A DNA stretch of 64,000 nucleotides from Streptomyces sp. sk2.1 (GCF_008120935.1 NZ_RDBO01000021.1:73087-137086); one strand, 5' to 3'. Positions 10,101 to 18,015 are shown, counted from the first letter of the stretch. The notes: generated by a model not told the origin, from the sequence alone. Numbers and translations: made by a program.

Positions 10101-10589
10101 GACCCCTACGGCGTGTTCGAGGTGCCGGACGGGGACTCCGTCTACGAACTCACCCAGAACCTGCAGAAGATCGACACCTCGGACCGGAACTGGCTGCGCT
10201 CCACCGCCGTCTCCACCTCCTGGACCTTCCGCTCGCACCGGGAGACGGACGTCTTCTCGCGCGGCCTGCCGCTGCTCTTCCCGGCCTACGACCTGCCGGT
10301 GGACGGCATGAAGACGCTGCCCGCGGAGAAGGACCTGAAGGTCGGCCTGTCCGTCGAGGGGCATGACGGATACACCCCGGGCGCGATCACGGCGGCCACG
10401 CTGTCCTACTCCTACGACGGCGGAACCACCTGGACCCAGGCGCCGACCGGGCGACAGGACGGCCGCTGGACGGCCACCCTCGACCACACCGGGGCCTCCG
10501 GCAAGCAGGTCACCCTGAAGGCGACCCTCACCGACGCCAACGGCAACGCGGTCACCCAGACCATCACCCGCGCCTACGACGTCCGGTGA
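7197..10589 (+). CDS. Secreted S8-family subtilisin-like serine peptidase
   Basis: 1130 residues. A Sec signal peptide (basic MRPITR, hydrophobic core, cleavage near residue 28) precedes a propeptide of ~190 residues. The catalytic triad is Asp240 (VAVLDTGAD), His272 (GHGTHTAST) and Ser444 (GTSMATPHVAG). The ~600 residues after the catalytic domain are beta-rich and have no recognised enzyme motif; they probably serve stability or substrate binding. ATG 7197 has AGGGAG 4 nt upstream; an upstream TTG (7176) is in frame but has no site. The enzyme likely digests extracellular protein. A strong bidirectional terminator follows, and the converging gene also encodes an exported hydrolase. Confidence 0.92.
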   Translation: MRPITRIAMGAASAATLAFTAVTPSGAADAPHDAASGKRPIVGSEAAQNRGKQTTVTLVTGDKVLVTTDKSGRSSAAVLPREDGTQPMFRTYQSGEDLYVYPDGVTRAISEGVVDDQLFNVTGLIRQGYDDAHTDALPLIATYGNGVNVARNAPEAPRGSEQSLLLPAVGGVALKADKDTAATFWRDVTDPRSRSASALKKLWLDGKVEATLDRSTKQVHAPEAWAAGYDGKNTKVAVLDTGADAEHPDLADRITGTKNFTDSKTSDDYVGHGTHTASTVGGSGAASDGKKKGVAPGTSLLIGKVLNDSGAGLDSWVIAGMQWAVDQQADIVSMSLGNPSARDCTDPVAQATEQLAKSEHTLFVVAAGNSGPGTETVSSPGCVPDVLTVGAVDRDDTTAQFSSRGPVAVTHTLKPEIAAPGVDISAASAGGRGVYAYRSMSGTSMATPHVAGAAAILRQAHPDWTAQQIKAALVSSARTGGKVAGAEETGGGVLDVFAAVNQKVLAAPSVQAGSYNWPQDASDRTTVQVPFTNTGTKDVTLDLKVSDVHGNDGSAVRSGIIKAEQRKLTVPAGATVQLPVRIDPTARLQDSQYGAVTGRILATGNDVHVSVPVTLHVEPETVTLRVKTLDRNGAAATGNSSLDLVSLDTDEGERRKNAGAPDQTYRVRPGSYSLSGFVTTYGAGNAPESMSYLAQPELRLTRDTTVVLDARKAHRLSLDTERPAKVDTTTFSYARGWDDTWQVSGSLTTDGTVQKFYADIDGRVTDGTFTFRPTWRATGSQDDSSYVYNLTFPTHGPLGADRTYRPKDSRLARVTETWNAMGKEADYLDALFLRPAENSAAYVPVSPYGSVHVPGTRTAYYTAAEDAVWYHGAMTSFPFAAFMGDQERTYRPGERRTEEWYGDLLRPSASRDNDGKLLLAAERQGNLMGFQTGFWLDGSGDHWSPGGSFGDIGNLALKRDGELIGKRVDPYGVFEVPDGDSVYELTQNLQKIDTSDRNWLRSTAVSTSWTFRSHRETDVFSRGLPLLFPAYDLPVDGMKTLPAEKDLKVGLSVEGHDGYTPGAITAATLSYSYDGGTTWTQAPTGRQDGRWTATLDHTGASGKQVTLKATLTDANGNAVTQTITRAYDVR

Positions 10590-10606
10590 GCAACCGGTAG
10601 ACACCA

Positions 10607-10649
10607 GGTCGGGGCCGCGTGGCAGTACGTCCGCCACGCGGCCCCGACC
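10607..10649. terminator. Bidirectional terminator between protease and amidohydrolase genes
   Basis: Perfect 17-bp arms (10607-10623 and 10633-10649) with a 9-nt loop sit between two convergent stop codons, 18 bp after one and 11 bp before the other. There is no T-tract, as is usual in streptomycetes. Confidence 0.85.
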
Positions 10650-10660
10650 GGTTCGTGCGG

Positions 10661-12193
10661 TCAGTGCACGCAGACGTGGGGGGCCGCGACCCCCGTGGCG
10701 GGGGGCGCGCTCGCGGCGGCGGCGCGCGCCACGTCGGACAGCAGGCGCAGGCGCTCCGCCCGGTCCAGATAACGGCCCGCGACCAGGACGGAGTCGATCC
10801 GCCGGGTATGGCGGACGTCGGTGCGCGGGTCCGCGTCCAGGACCAGCAGATCGGCGCGGTCGGCGGGCAGGCCGAGCATCCGGGCGGGCGCGGCGGTCGC
10901 GGCGTGGAGGACGTCCCGGGTGGGCAGCCCGGCCTCGGCGAGCAGTTCCAGCTCGTGGTGGAGGGAGAAACCGGGGACCGCGTAGCCCGTTCCGGTGTCG
11001 GTGCCCGCGAGCAACTGCACACCGGCCCGGTGGAGTTCCGCGACGAGGCGCAGCCGGTGCTCGTAGATCCGGTGGATGCGGGCGGTGTCCCGCGCGGTGC
11101 GCCCCGCGGTCAGGGCGGACCACACGGTGGGCCAGTATCCGGTCATCCAGTCGGGCAGATACGCGAACTCGGGCGAGTTCTCCGGGAGTTGGTCGGTGCG
11201 TTCCAGGGAGTGGTGGACGGTGAGGGTCGGTACGACACGGGTGCCGTTGGCGGCGAGCCGGTCGAACAGGGCCCGGGTGCGGCCGACGTCGTACGTCTGC
11301 ACCGCCTGCCACTCCACCGCGTGCACCTGCCGGAACCAGCTCGCGTAGCGCTCGAAGCTGGTGCCGATGGCGGGGTCGATGCGGACCTTCGCCATGGCCC
11401 GCCTGATCTCGGGCTCCCGGGCCGAGGTGGCGAGGAGAAGGGCGTGGAGGTGCTCGATGGACTGCTGCCCGGCGTCACTGGCACGGGCGATGGGCAGGGC
11501 GTCGGGGCAGTGGCCTGCGTACCGCAGGCCCTGTCGCCGGGACTCGTCGGCGATCGCCTCGTACGCCTCGGGCGTGAGCCGCGAGTACACCTTGACGAAG
11601 TCGGCGCCGCTCGCCTTCGTCTCGCGCACCGCGCGGCGCGCGGACGGGGCGTCGGTGACCTCGATGACGCGTTCGTCGAGGTCACCGGCCCACAGCGAGG
11701 GACTCCCGTCGATGATCGAGCCGGCGATCACCCAGCGGGGGCCGAGGAGTTCGCCCGCGCGGACCTTGTCGCGCCACTCGTGGTGGACCGGCCGGCCCCA
11801 CATCTCGCGCACCGCGGTCACACCGTTGAGCGGGAAGAGGGGCGGCAGCACGTTCTCCGGCCCGTCGTTGTGGACGTGGGACTCGACGAGACCGCCCGGG
11901 ACGATGTACTTGCCGGTCAGGTCGTACACCGTCGCCCCGGGGGGAATCGGGACCTCGGCCGAACGGCCCGTCCGGGTGATGCGGCCGTCGCGCACGAGGA
12001 CGGTGTGGTCGGCGCCCGCACCGAGGACGGTGGCGTGGGTGAGGGCGATGGTGGTACCGGAACTCCGATCGGACACGGACGTCGCGTGTCGCGGTGTCAC
12101 GCGGGGGGCGGCCGCCGCGGACGGTGCGGCGGACAGGAGGGCGCCGCCGGTGAGGGCGGCGGAGGCGGCGAGGGCTTCGCGTCGAGTGGGCAT
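10661..12193 (-). CDS. Tat-exported amidohydrolase family protein
   Basis: 510 residues. The N-terminus has a twin-arginine signal (TRREALAASAALTGG, then an alanine-rich region to about residue 29). The amidohydrolase barrel follows: a small beta-sandwich (ATVLGAGADHTVLVRDGRI), the metal-binding HVH after PGGLVES, a carboxylated-lysine-type strand (FVKVYSR), AGHCPDA, VPTLTVHH and a terminal Asp region (LLAGTDTGTG). Relatives include imidazolonepropionase-like and prolidase-like enzymes. Next to a secreted protease, a role in trimming peptides or modified amino acids outside the cell is reasonable but unproven. No ribosome site dominates; ATG 12193 fits the signal peptide. Confidence 0.86.
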   Translation of the reverse strand: MPTRREALAASAALTGGALLSAAPSAAAAPRVTPRHATSVSDRSSGTTIALTHATVLGAGADHTVLVRDGRITRTGRSAEVPIPPGATVYDLTGKYIVPGGLVESHVHNDGPENVLPPLFPLNGVTAVREMWGRPVHHEWRDKVRAGELLGPRWVIAGSIIDGSPSLWAGDLDERVIEVTDAPSARRAVRETKASGADFVKVYSRLTPEAYEAIADESRRQGLRYAGHCPDALPIARASDAGQQSIEHLHALLLATSAREPEIRRAMAKVRIDPAIGTSFERYASWFRQVHAVEWQAVQTYDVGRTRALFDRLAANGTRVVPTLTVHHSLERTDQLPENSPEFAYLPDWMTGYWPTVWSALTAGRTARDTARIHRIYEHRLRLVAELHRAGVQLLAGTDTGTGYAVPGFSLHHELELLAEAGLPTRDVLHAATAAPARMLGLPADRADLLVLDADPRTDVRHTRRIDSVLVAGRYLDRAERLRLLSDVARAAAASAPPATGVAAPHVCVH

Positions 12194-12250
12194 GGCACCA
12201 CTCTGGTCCCGGTCCGGGCACCGGTCACTGGCTCCAGGCGGTGAGTGGGA

Positions 12251-12315
12251 GGTGTCGTTGGCGACACCGTGGGGAGTGGCGCCACGGAGCCCCCGCCGGC
12301 CGGCGGGGGCTCCGT
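12251..12315. terminator. Tandem hairpins after the AadA-like gene
   Basis: A 32-bp perfect palindrome (12284-12315, arms ACGGAGCCCCCGCCGG and its complement) lies 11 bp past the stop of the leftward gene. A second hairpin, GGTGTCG-TTGG-CGACACC, is at 12251-12268. Both can act as terminators for the leftward gene. Confidence 0.8.
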
Positions 12316-12325
12316 CGTGCCGGGA

Positions 12326-13090
12326 TCACGCCCTCGGGTGGTGCGGAGCGTCGATCTCGGTGAGCACGTGCTCGACGTGCGGGCGCACCCGGGCCCTCAG
12401 CTCGTCGCTCCAGATCTCGTCCTGGTAATGGCGGGTGAGATACAGGTTCCTGGCATGCTCCAGGACGGGGCGGTGCTCCGGGGGCAGCCGGGCGAGGGCC
12501 CAGTCGGCGGCGGCGTCCTTCGACCTGATCCCGCCCGTGGCCAGGGTGGTCCAGACGCGCGCGAGGGTCAGCAGGACGTTGCGGGTGTCGTCCTCCAGTT
12601 CGGCCAGGAGCGCGGGGACGCCCGCGACGCTCGCCCGGACGAGGTCGGCGTGCGGCACCGGGTCGAGGACCTCGGCGGGACGCGGCCCGGTCAAGGGGTG
12701 ATCGCCCGCCAGGACCGCCGTGAGCACGAGGGCGAGGTCCGGCATCGGGCAGGGCCGCGGGACGTGGCCCGCCTCGTATTCGGCGCGCAGCCACTCGCCG
12801 TGGAGGAAGTCCCCGATCGGCGGGAATCTCCAGGGGCGGACCTCGGACCCGACCACCACGGTGAGTTCGACCGGCCGGACCGTGGGTGTGAGGCCGGAGA
12901 TCTCCAGCAGGCCCGCCAGGAGCGATTGCCGCTGACGTTCATTCAGGCTCCGTCGTGCGACGGCCAGGACGTCCAGGTCACTGGCCGGGACGAGCCCCCC
13001 GAGCACGGCGGACCCGTGGAGGTACGTGCCGACGAGATCCGGCCCCAATGCGTCGCGGACGAGTTCGACGGTCCGTTCGAGCTGATCCAT
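12326..13090 (-). CDS. AadA-like aminoglycoside nucleotidyltransferase
   Basis: 254 residues from ATG 13090, or 260 from GTG 13108; neither has a clear ribosome site. The nucleotidyltransferase signature is intact: LHGSAVLGGLVPASDLDVL (Gly-Ser, then Asp-x-Asp) near residues 23-41. The C-terminal helical domain has RVWTTLATGGIRSKDAAADW, matching the equivalent region of streptomycin/spectinomycin adenylyltransferases (ANT(3'')/ANT(9), DUF4111 part). It would transfer AMP from ATP to an aminoglycoside hydroxyl. As a chromosomal streptomycete gene it may be intrinsic resistance or have another natural substrate. Confidence 0.82.
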   Translation of the reverse strand: MDQLERTVELVRDALGPDLVGTYLHGSAVLGGLVPASDLDVLAVARRSLNERQRQSLLAGLLEISGLTPTVRPVELTVVVGSEVRPWRFPPIGDFLHGEWLRAEYEAGHVPRPCPMPDLALVLTAVLAGDHPLTGPRPAEVLDPVPHADLVRASVAGVPALLAELEDDTRNVLLTLARVWTTLATGGIRSKDAAADWALARLPPEHRPVLEHARNLYLTRHYQDEIWSDELRARVRPHVEHVLTEIDAPHHPRA

Positions 13091-13108
13091 CACAACAGTG
13101 TCGGACAC

Positions 13109-13420
13109 GCGCGGCCGCGTCGATGCCGAAACGGGGCACGTCACCCCCGAGGGACCCGTGCGAAAGTGTGGTTCCACGTCGTGGGCGAGGCCGACAGCCG
13201 CGTGATGTCCGGCCAGGAGCGACTGCTTCGTGCCATTCGCCGGCAACTGTCCCGCGGACCGGCCGGGATCCGGCTGCACAGGAGGACGGAGTCGACACGC
13301 CGCGTCCCCGCAGGGTGGCCGGTCGTCGGGGAGGTCTGGACGGTTGCTGACCATCGATGCGGCGGTGCTGCCCGCAGTTGTCGTCGCCCTGCGGCCGCGC
13401 AGCCGTACGGGGGCCGACCG
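13109..13420. other. Intergenic region, no gene seen
   Basis: This 312-bp stretch separates two divergent genes. It must carry the promoter of the AadA-like gene and probably that of the nuclease gene. No RNA gene, repeat or convincing promoter was recognised, and the open frames crossing it have no plausible composition. Confidence 0.6.
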
Positions 13421-14188
13421 GTGAGCCCCCGCGCCCGCCGGCCCGCGGCGGCCGGGTGCCCGCCGGCCCGGCGACGTACCCGCAGGCCCGACAAGTCCAA
13501 CGGGCCCGGCCGCCCCGACCGGACCGGCGGACCCCGCAGACGGCGACGGGCGGACGACCGGCTGATCGGGCCCCTCGCGGCCGGGGCCCTGGGCGTCGCC
13601 CTGACGGTGACCGTCGTCAACTGGCTGCCGGCCCACTGGTGGGTCCTGATCGCCCCGGGCGCCCTCGTGGCACCGGCCGGCGCGGGCCTGCTCCACCGGA
13701 GGCGGCAGCGGGCACGATGGGAAGCGGTCCGGGCGCGGGGACTGCGCTACGCGCTTCCCCGACTGGACGCCCCGCACCACACCCGGTTCGAGGACGCGGT
13801 GCGGGACCTGATGCACCGTGACGGCTGCCGGGACGCGACCCGGGTCGGCGGCAGTGGTGACCCGGGCGCCGATGTGAAGGCCACCGACCCCTACGGGCGC
13901 AGGTGGGTGATCCAGTGCAAACACCGCCGTGACGGCCTCGCCGGCTCCGCCGCGGGCACGCCGGACCTCCAGATCCTCAACGGCACCGCCCGCCAGGTCC
14001 ACGGCGCCGACGTCGCGGTGATCGTCACCAACGGCCGGTTCACCGCCCCCGCCGTGACCTTCGCCGAGCAGCAGTGCCACCACGTCGTCGACCGCCACAC
14101 CCTGGGCGCGTGGGCGGCCGGCTCACGCCCGTTGTGGGAACTGCTCCGCGCCGTCCCGCCACCTCGCGAACCGACCTCGCTCTCCTGA
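13421..14188 (+). CDS. Membrane-anchored Mrr-like restriction endonuclease domain protein
   Basis: 255 residues from GTG 13421 (GGGGG 7 nt upstream). The N-terminus is very basic (residues 1-48). Two hydrophobic segments (about 50-68 and 72-88, WWVLIAPGALVAPAGAGLL) come next, then a restriction-endonuclease-like Mrr_cat domain from residue ~115. The PD-(D/E)xK core is visible as FEDAVRDLM, GDPGADVKA (Asp) and RWVIQCKHR (Gln-x-Lys), followed by GTARQVHGADVAVIVTNGRFTAPA. Such proteins cleave modified or foreign DNA, though membrane-tethered versions are of unknown role. It stands alone with no methyltransferase nearby. Confidence 0.82.
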   Translation: MSPRARRPAAAGCPPARRRTRRPDKSNGPGRPDRTGGPRRRRRADDRLIGPLAAGALGVALTVTVVNWLPAHWWVLIAPGALVAPAGAGLLHRRRQRARWEAVRARGLRYALPRLDAPHHTRFEDAVRDLMHRDGCRDATRVGGSGDPGADVKATDPYGRRWVIQCKHRRDGLAGSAAGTPDLQILNGTARQVHGADVAVIVTNGRFTAPAVTFAEQQCHHVVDRHTLGAWAAGSRPLWELLRAVPPPREPTSLS

Positions 14189-14376
14189 ACGCCGCGGGGC
14201 CGCCCCGGAAGGAAACCTCGCCGTGAACTTCCTTGCTGCTCCGGGCCGTCGGGCCCTGTCCCCCGTGCGAGCCACAACCGAATGTCCACCGTGAGGTGAC
14301 GATCTCCGGCCGCCGGATCCGTAACGTCCGTCGCAGACCGCGGCACGCCGTTCACGGGTTCGACGAAGGAGCATCG

Positions 14377-15216
14377 ATGAGGTTCGTTTGGCAGTTCCTG
14401 GCCGTCATGGTGATGTACGCCATCGGCGGCGGCACCGTCACCGCGGTGAAGGAGAACGACTGGCTCACGTGCGCCCTCGGCCTCGTCGTGGCCGCGCTGG
14501 CGGTGCTCGTGTACGCATGGGTCGTCCGGCGCACCGAACACCGGCAGGCCCTGGACGTGGCCCGCGAGGGCGCCGCGGCCAGGACCGGCCGGGGCGCCCT
14601 GATCGGTGCCGGGATGTTCGGCGCCGTCATCGTGAACCTCTTCTCCTCCGGCCACTACGAGGTCGACGGCCTCGGCTCGGTGGAGGGCGCGCTGGGGCTG
14701 CTCGGCTTCATGGCCGCCGCCGCCGCGACGGAGGAAGTGGTCTACCGCGGCGTCCTGTTCAGGATCATCGAGGAGCACATCGGCACGTACGTCGCGCTGG
14801 CGCTGACCGGCCTCGTGTTCGGGTTCTCGCACCTGCTCAACGAGCACGCCACGCTGTGGGGCGCCATCGCCATCGCCATCGAGGCCGGCTTCATGCTCGC
14901 CGCCGCGTACGCCGCCACCCGCAGCCTCTGGCTGACGATCGGCGTGCACTTCGGCTGGAACTTCGCCGCGGCCGGCGTCTTCAGCACCGAGGTCTCCGGC
15001 AACGGCAGCAACCCGGGGCTGCTGGACGCCACCGTCTCGGGCCCGGAGCTGCTCACCGGCGGCAGTTTCGGACCGGAGGGCAGCGTGTACTCGGTGGGCT
15101 TCGGGGCCCTGCTCACGCTCGTGTTCCTGTGGCTGGCCCACCGGCGCGGCAACATCGTCGCGTTCGGCGCCCGGCGCGCCGCGCGCGCCGACTCCACCGT
15201 TACACTGCCCCGATGA
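14377..15216 (+). CDS. CPBP-family intramembrane metalloprotease
   Basis: 279 residues with about eight hydrophobic segments. The CPBP (Abi/Rce1-like) catalytic motifs are intact: EEVVYRG (Glu119, Glu120), FSHLLNEH (His152) and GVHFGWNF (His191). Family members cleave substrates inside the membrane, including CAAX proteins and bacteriocin-related peptides. The ATG at 14377 has GAAGGAG 5 nt upstream. Its stop codon overlaps the start of the histidine kinase gene (ATGA at 15213-15216), so the three genes 14377-17026 are very likely one operon, and the protease may act on the sensor or be its output (inference). Confidence 0.9.
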   Translation: MRFVWQFLAVMVMYAIGGGTVTAVKENDWLTCALGLVVAALAVLVYAWVVRRTEHRQALDVAREGAAARTGRGALIGAGMFGAVIVNLFSSGHYEVDGLGSVEGALGLLGFMAAAAATEEVVYRGVLFRIIEEHIGTYVALALTGLVFGFSHLLNEHATLWGAIAIAIEAGFMLAAAYAATRSLWLTIGVHFGWNFAAAGVFSTEVSGNGSNPGLLDATVSGPELLTGGSFGPEGSVYSVGFGALLTLVFLWLAHRRGNIVAFGARRAARADSTVTLPR

Positions 15217-16370
15217 CCATTCGCCGACGGGGTCCGGAGTTGTGGCGTCGGCTCGACATCACGGTCCGGGACCTGCCGCTCGGGCTGCTGCTCCTCGTCG
15301 CGTCCCTGCTGCCGTCGCTGCACGGCAACGGGACGGAGGTCGGCGGCCTGCCCACCCGGCCCGCGGACGCGCTCGCCGGGGTCGCGGCCGTACTCCAGTG
15401 CCTCCCGCTCGCCGTGCGCCGCCGGTGGCCGCAGGTCTGCGTCGCCCTGGTCACGGCCGGTTTCGTCCTCGACCAGCTCCGGGGCTACCACCTGTTCGCC
15501 GGCTCCGCACTGCCCGTCGCCCTGCTGAGCGCGGGCTCCTACCTGGAACGGTACCGACGTGCCCTCCCCGTCGTCCTCACCGCGGTGTTCGGGGCCCTGT
15601 CCGTCGTGCTGTACCAGATCGGTCCGGGGCGCGACCCGCTGGCCGAGTTCGTGACGTTCTACCTGGCGCTGGCCCTCGCGTGGGGCATCGGTACGTGGAT
15701 GCGTTCCGCCCGCGCGGCGGAGGCCGACCGCCGCAGGCGGAGCGCCGAGGACGCCCGCAACGCCGAATGCACCCGCATCGCCCGCGAGTTGCACGACGTC
15801 GTCACCCACCACGTCACGGCGATGGTCGTGCAGTGCGAGGCCGCCCGGTATCTGACCGCCGCGCCCGAACGCCTCGATCAGAGCCTGGCCGCCGTCAGCG
15901 ACACCGGCCGACGGGCCATCACCGACCTGCGGCACCTGCTCGACCTGCTCGACCCGGACCACGGCCCCGAACCCAGGACGCCGCCGGGCGGCCGGCTGCT
16001 CACACTCGTCGAGCAGACCCGCCGGGCGGGGCAGCCGGTGGAGTTCACCGAGGAGGGCACCCCGGCGACGACGACCGGCAGCGCCGACCTCGTGGCCCAC
16101 CGCGTGGTGCAGGAGGCCCTGACCAACGCCCTCAAGTACGACCACGGCGGCAGGACCTCGGTCCTGGTGCGCCATTGCGAGAAGGAGATCACCGTGGAAG
16201 TCGGCACGGACGGTTCGGGTTCGCGGGCCGAGTCCCCCGGCGGAAGCGGACGGGGGCTGGCCGGTCTGCGGGAACGGGTCGACGTCCTGGGCGGCGAATT
16301 CAGTTCCGGCCGGCGGACGGGCGGCGGCTTCGTCGTCCGGGCCCGGATACCCGGGAGGAACCCGTCGTGA
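15213..16370 (+). CDS. Two-component sensor histidine kinase (NarL/DesK type)
   Basis: 385 residues. The N-terminal ~165 residues contain several hydrophobic helices and no large extracellular loop, so the signal is probably sensed in or at the membrane. The HisKA_3 dimerisation domain has the phospho-acceptor His194 (RELHDVVTHHV). The ATPase domain shows HRVVQEALTNALKYD (N-box) and SGRGLAGLRERV (G-box). It overlaps the CPBP gene before it and the response regulator after it by 4 bp each, which fixes both start and operon membership. Confidence 0.94.
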   Translation: MTIRRRGPELWRRLDITVRDLPLGLLLLVASLLPSLHGNGTEVGGLPTRPADALAGVAAVLQCLPLAVRRRWPQVCVALVTAGFVLDQLRGYHLFAGSALPVALLSAGSYLERYRRALPVVLTAVFGALSVVLYQIGPGRDPLAEFVTFYLALALAWGIGTWMRSARAAEADRRRRSAEDARNAECTRIARELHDVVTHHVTAMVVQCEAARYLTAAPERLDQSLAAVSDTGRRAITDLRHLLDLLDPDHGPEPRTPPGGRLLTLVEQTRRAGQPVEFTEEGTPATTTGSADLVAHRVVQEALTNALKYDHGGRTSVLVRHCEKEITVEVGTDGSGSRAESPGGSGRGLAGLRERVDVLGGEFSSGRRTGGGFVVRARIPGRNPS

Positions 16371-17026
16371 GCGCACCGGTCCGGGTCCTCGTCTGCGACG
16401 ACCAGGTGCTCGTCCGCACCGGTCTGTCCACCATCATCGACGCCCAGCCCGACCTGGAGGTGGCGGGCGAGTGCGGGGACGGGCGGGCCGCGGTCGAGCT
16501 CGCCGGCGAACTGCGCCCGGACATCGTGGTGATGGACGTGCGCATGCCGGTGCTCGACGGCATCGAGGCCACCCGCCGACTGGCCGGCCCCGGCGTCGAG
16601 CATCCCGTCAAGGTGCTCGTGGTGACGACGTTCAACCTCGACGAGTACGTCTACGAGGCGCTGCGCGCGGGCGCGAGCGGGTTCCTGCTCAAGGACGCGC
16701 CGCCGGACCGGCTGCTGCACGGCATCCGGACCGTCGCCACGGGCGCGGCACTGCTCGACCCCGACGTGACGCGCCGGCTCGTGGGCCGGTACGCCGCCCG
16801 GATCCGGCCCACCGAGGGCACCGCACAGGACATTCCGCTGACGCCACGCGAGATGGAGGTCCTCCGGCTCATCGCGGACGGCCGCTCCAACAGCGAGATC
16901 GCCGCGGCCCTCGTGATCAGCCACGAGACCGTCAAGACCTTCGTGTCCCGCATCCTCGCCAAACTCGGCCTGCGCGACCGCGTCCAGGCGGTCGTCTTCG
17001 CCTACCGCCGCGGCCTGGTGACCTGA
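16367..17026 (+). CDS. LuxR/NarL-family response regulator
   Basis: 219 residues from GTG 16367, inside the GTGA overlap with the kinase stop and with GGGAGGAA upstream. The receiver domain has the acidic pair in VCDDQ, phospho-acceptor Asp57 (VVMDVRMP), VTTF and LLKDAP. The C-terminal GerE helix-turn-helix runs from LTPREMEVLRLIADGRSN to VKTFVSRILAKL. It is the cognate partner of the kinase encoded directly upstream. Its targets are unknown; the CPBP protease in the same operon suggests an envelope-stress or peptide response. Confidence 0.95.
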   Translation: MSAPVRVLVCDDQVLVRTGLSTIIDAQPDLEVAGECGDGRAAVELAGELRPDIVVMDVRMPVLDGIEATRRLAGPGVEHPVKVLVVTTFNLDEYVYEALRAGASGFLLKDAPPDRLLHGIRTVATGAALLDPDVTRRLVGRYAARIRPTEGTAQDIPLTPREMEVLRLIADGRSNSEIAAALVISHETVKTFVSRILAKLGLRDRVQAVVFAYRRGLVT

Positions 17027-17141
17027 GCAGGCCGGGTGTGGCCGGATCCGGCGGCGTCCTGTTCCCCCCGGCCCGCCCCGTGCGGGAGGCTGTGGCGCGC
17101 GAACCACGACCGGCGGCCCGACCGACAGAACGGGGCATGTG

Positions 17142-18011
17142 ATGGCCGAGGCACGGGAAGACGACGCGGGGGAGCCCGCGCAGCACACGATGACCTCGTT
17201 CGACGACATCTACGACCGGGCCGATCCCCGCGCCTTCTTCCGCGAACTCGGCGCGTTCGGCTACCGGACACCGCATCACGCCCAGCGCGTCTTCCGCCGG
17301 CTGGCGGCACTGCGGCTGCGGGCCCCGGGGGAAGCGGTGCTGGACCTGTGCTGTTCGTACGGCATCAACGCGGCCCTGCTCAACCACGAGTTGACCCTGG
17401 ACGACCTATACGCCCACTACACGTCGCCGCGGGTGGCCGCCATGACCTCGGAGGAACTGACCGAGTACGACACGTCCTTCTTCCGCGCCCGCCGCAGACG
17501 GGACGCCGTCCCGGTGATCGGCCTCGACATCGCGCCCGACGCCATCGCCTACGCACGGGCGGTCGGCCTGCTCGACGCCGGGTTCGCCGAGAACCTGGAG
17601 ACCGCCCCGCCGACCCGGGACCTGCTGGACGCGGCCCGGAGCGTCCGGCTCATCACCGTCACGGGCGGTGCCAGTTTCCTGTCCCGGGCCACGTTCCGGC
17701 CACTCCTGGACAACGCCCGCACACTGCCGTGGGTCGCGGCCTTCGTCCTGCGCACCGGCTCCTACGCGCCCATCGCCGAACATCTGGCCGGTCACGGCCT
17801 GACCACCGAGACGTACCCCGGACGCACCTTCGTCCAGCGCCGCTTCACCGGCACCGCCGAGCAGCGGTACGCCGTCGACGCGGTGACCGCCCAGGGGCAC
17901 GACCCGGACGGCAGGGAAACGGCGGGCCATTTCCACACCGCGCTGCATCTCTCGCGCCCCGCGGCCGACGCCGGTACGCCCCCGCTCGACGAACTGGTCG
18001 CGGGCGAATGA
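17142..18011 (+). CDS. SAM-dependent methyltransferase-like protein
   Basis: 289 residues. The nucleotide-binding motif is recognisable but unusual: VLDLCCSYGINAALLNH at about residues 66-82, where the standard Gly-x-Gly is Cys-Cys-Ser-Tyr-Gly. Later blocks VIGLDIAPDAIAYARAVGLLD and LITVTGGASFL match the acidic-loop and motif-IV positions of class I methyltransferases. The substrate is not known. ATG 17142 is chosen; GTG 17139 directly before it is an alternative. It lies 115 bp after the two-component operon with no terminator seen between, so cotranscription is possible. A strong terminator follows. Confidence 0.72.
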   Translation: MAEAREDDAGEPAQHTMTSFDDIYDRADPRAFFRELGAFGYRTPHHAQRVFRRLAALRLRAPGEAVLDLCCSYGINAALLNHELTLDDLYAHYTSPRVAAMTSEELTEYDTSFFRARRRRDAVPVIGLDIAPDAIAYARAVGLLDAGFAENLETAPPTRDLLDAARSVRLITVTGGASFLSRATFRPLLDNARTLPWVAAFVLRTGSYAPIAEHLAGHGLTTETYPGRTFVQRRFTGTAEQRYAVDAVTAQGHDPDGRETAGHFHTALHLSRPAADAGTPPLDELVAGE

Positions 18012-18015
18012 CCCC

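Noticed and set aside
7116..11312. 1398-residue minus-strand open frame
   Set aside because: It is antisense to the subtilase and has no domain signatures; the plus strand has the intact catalytic triad and signal peptide.
12955..13350. Possible small gene between the AadA-like and Mrr-like genes
   Set aside because: The frame is mostly antisense to the AadA-like gene and has no coding bias in the unique part.
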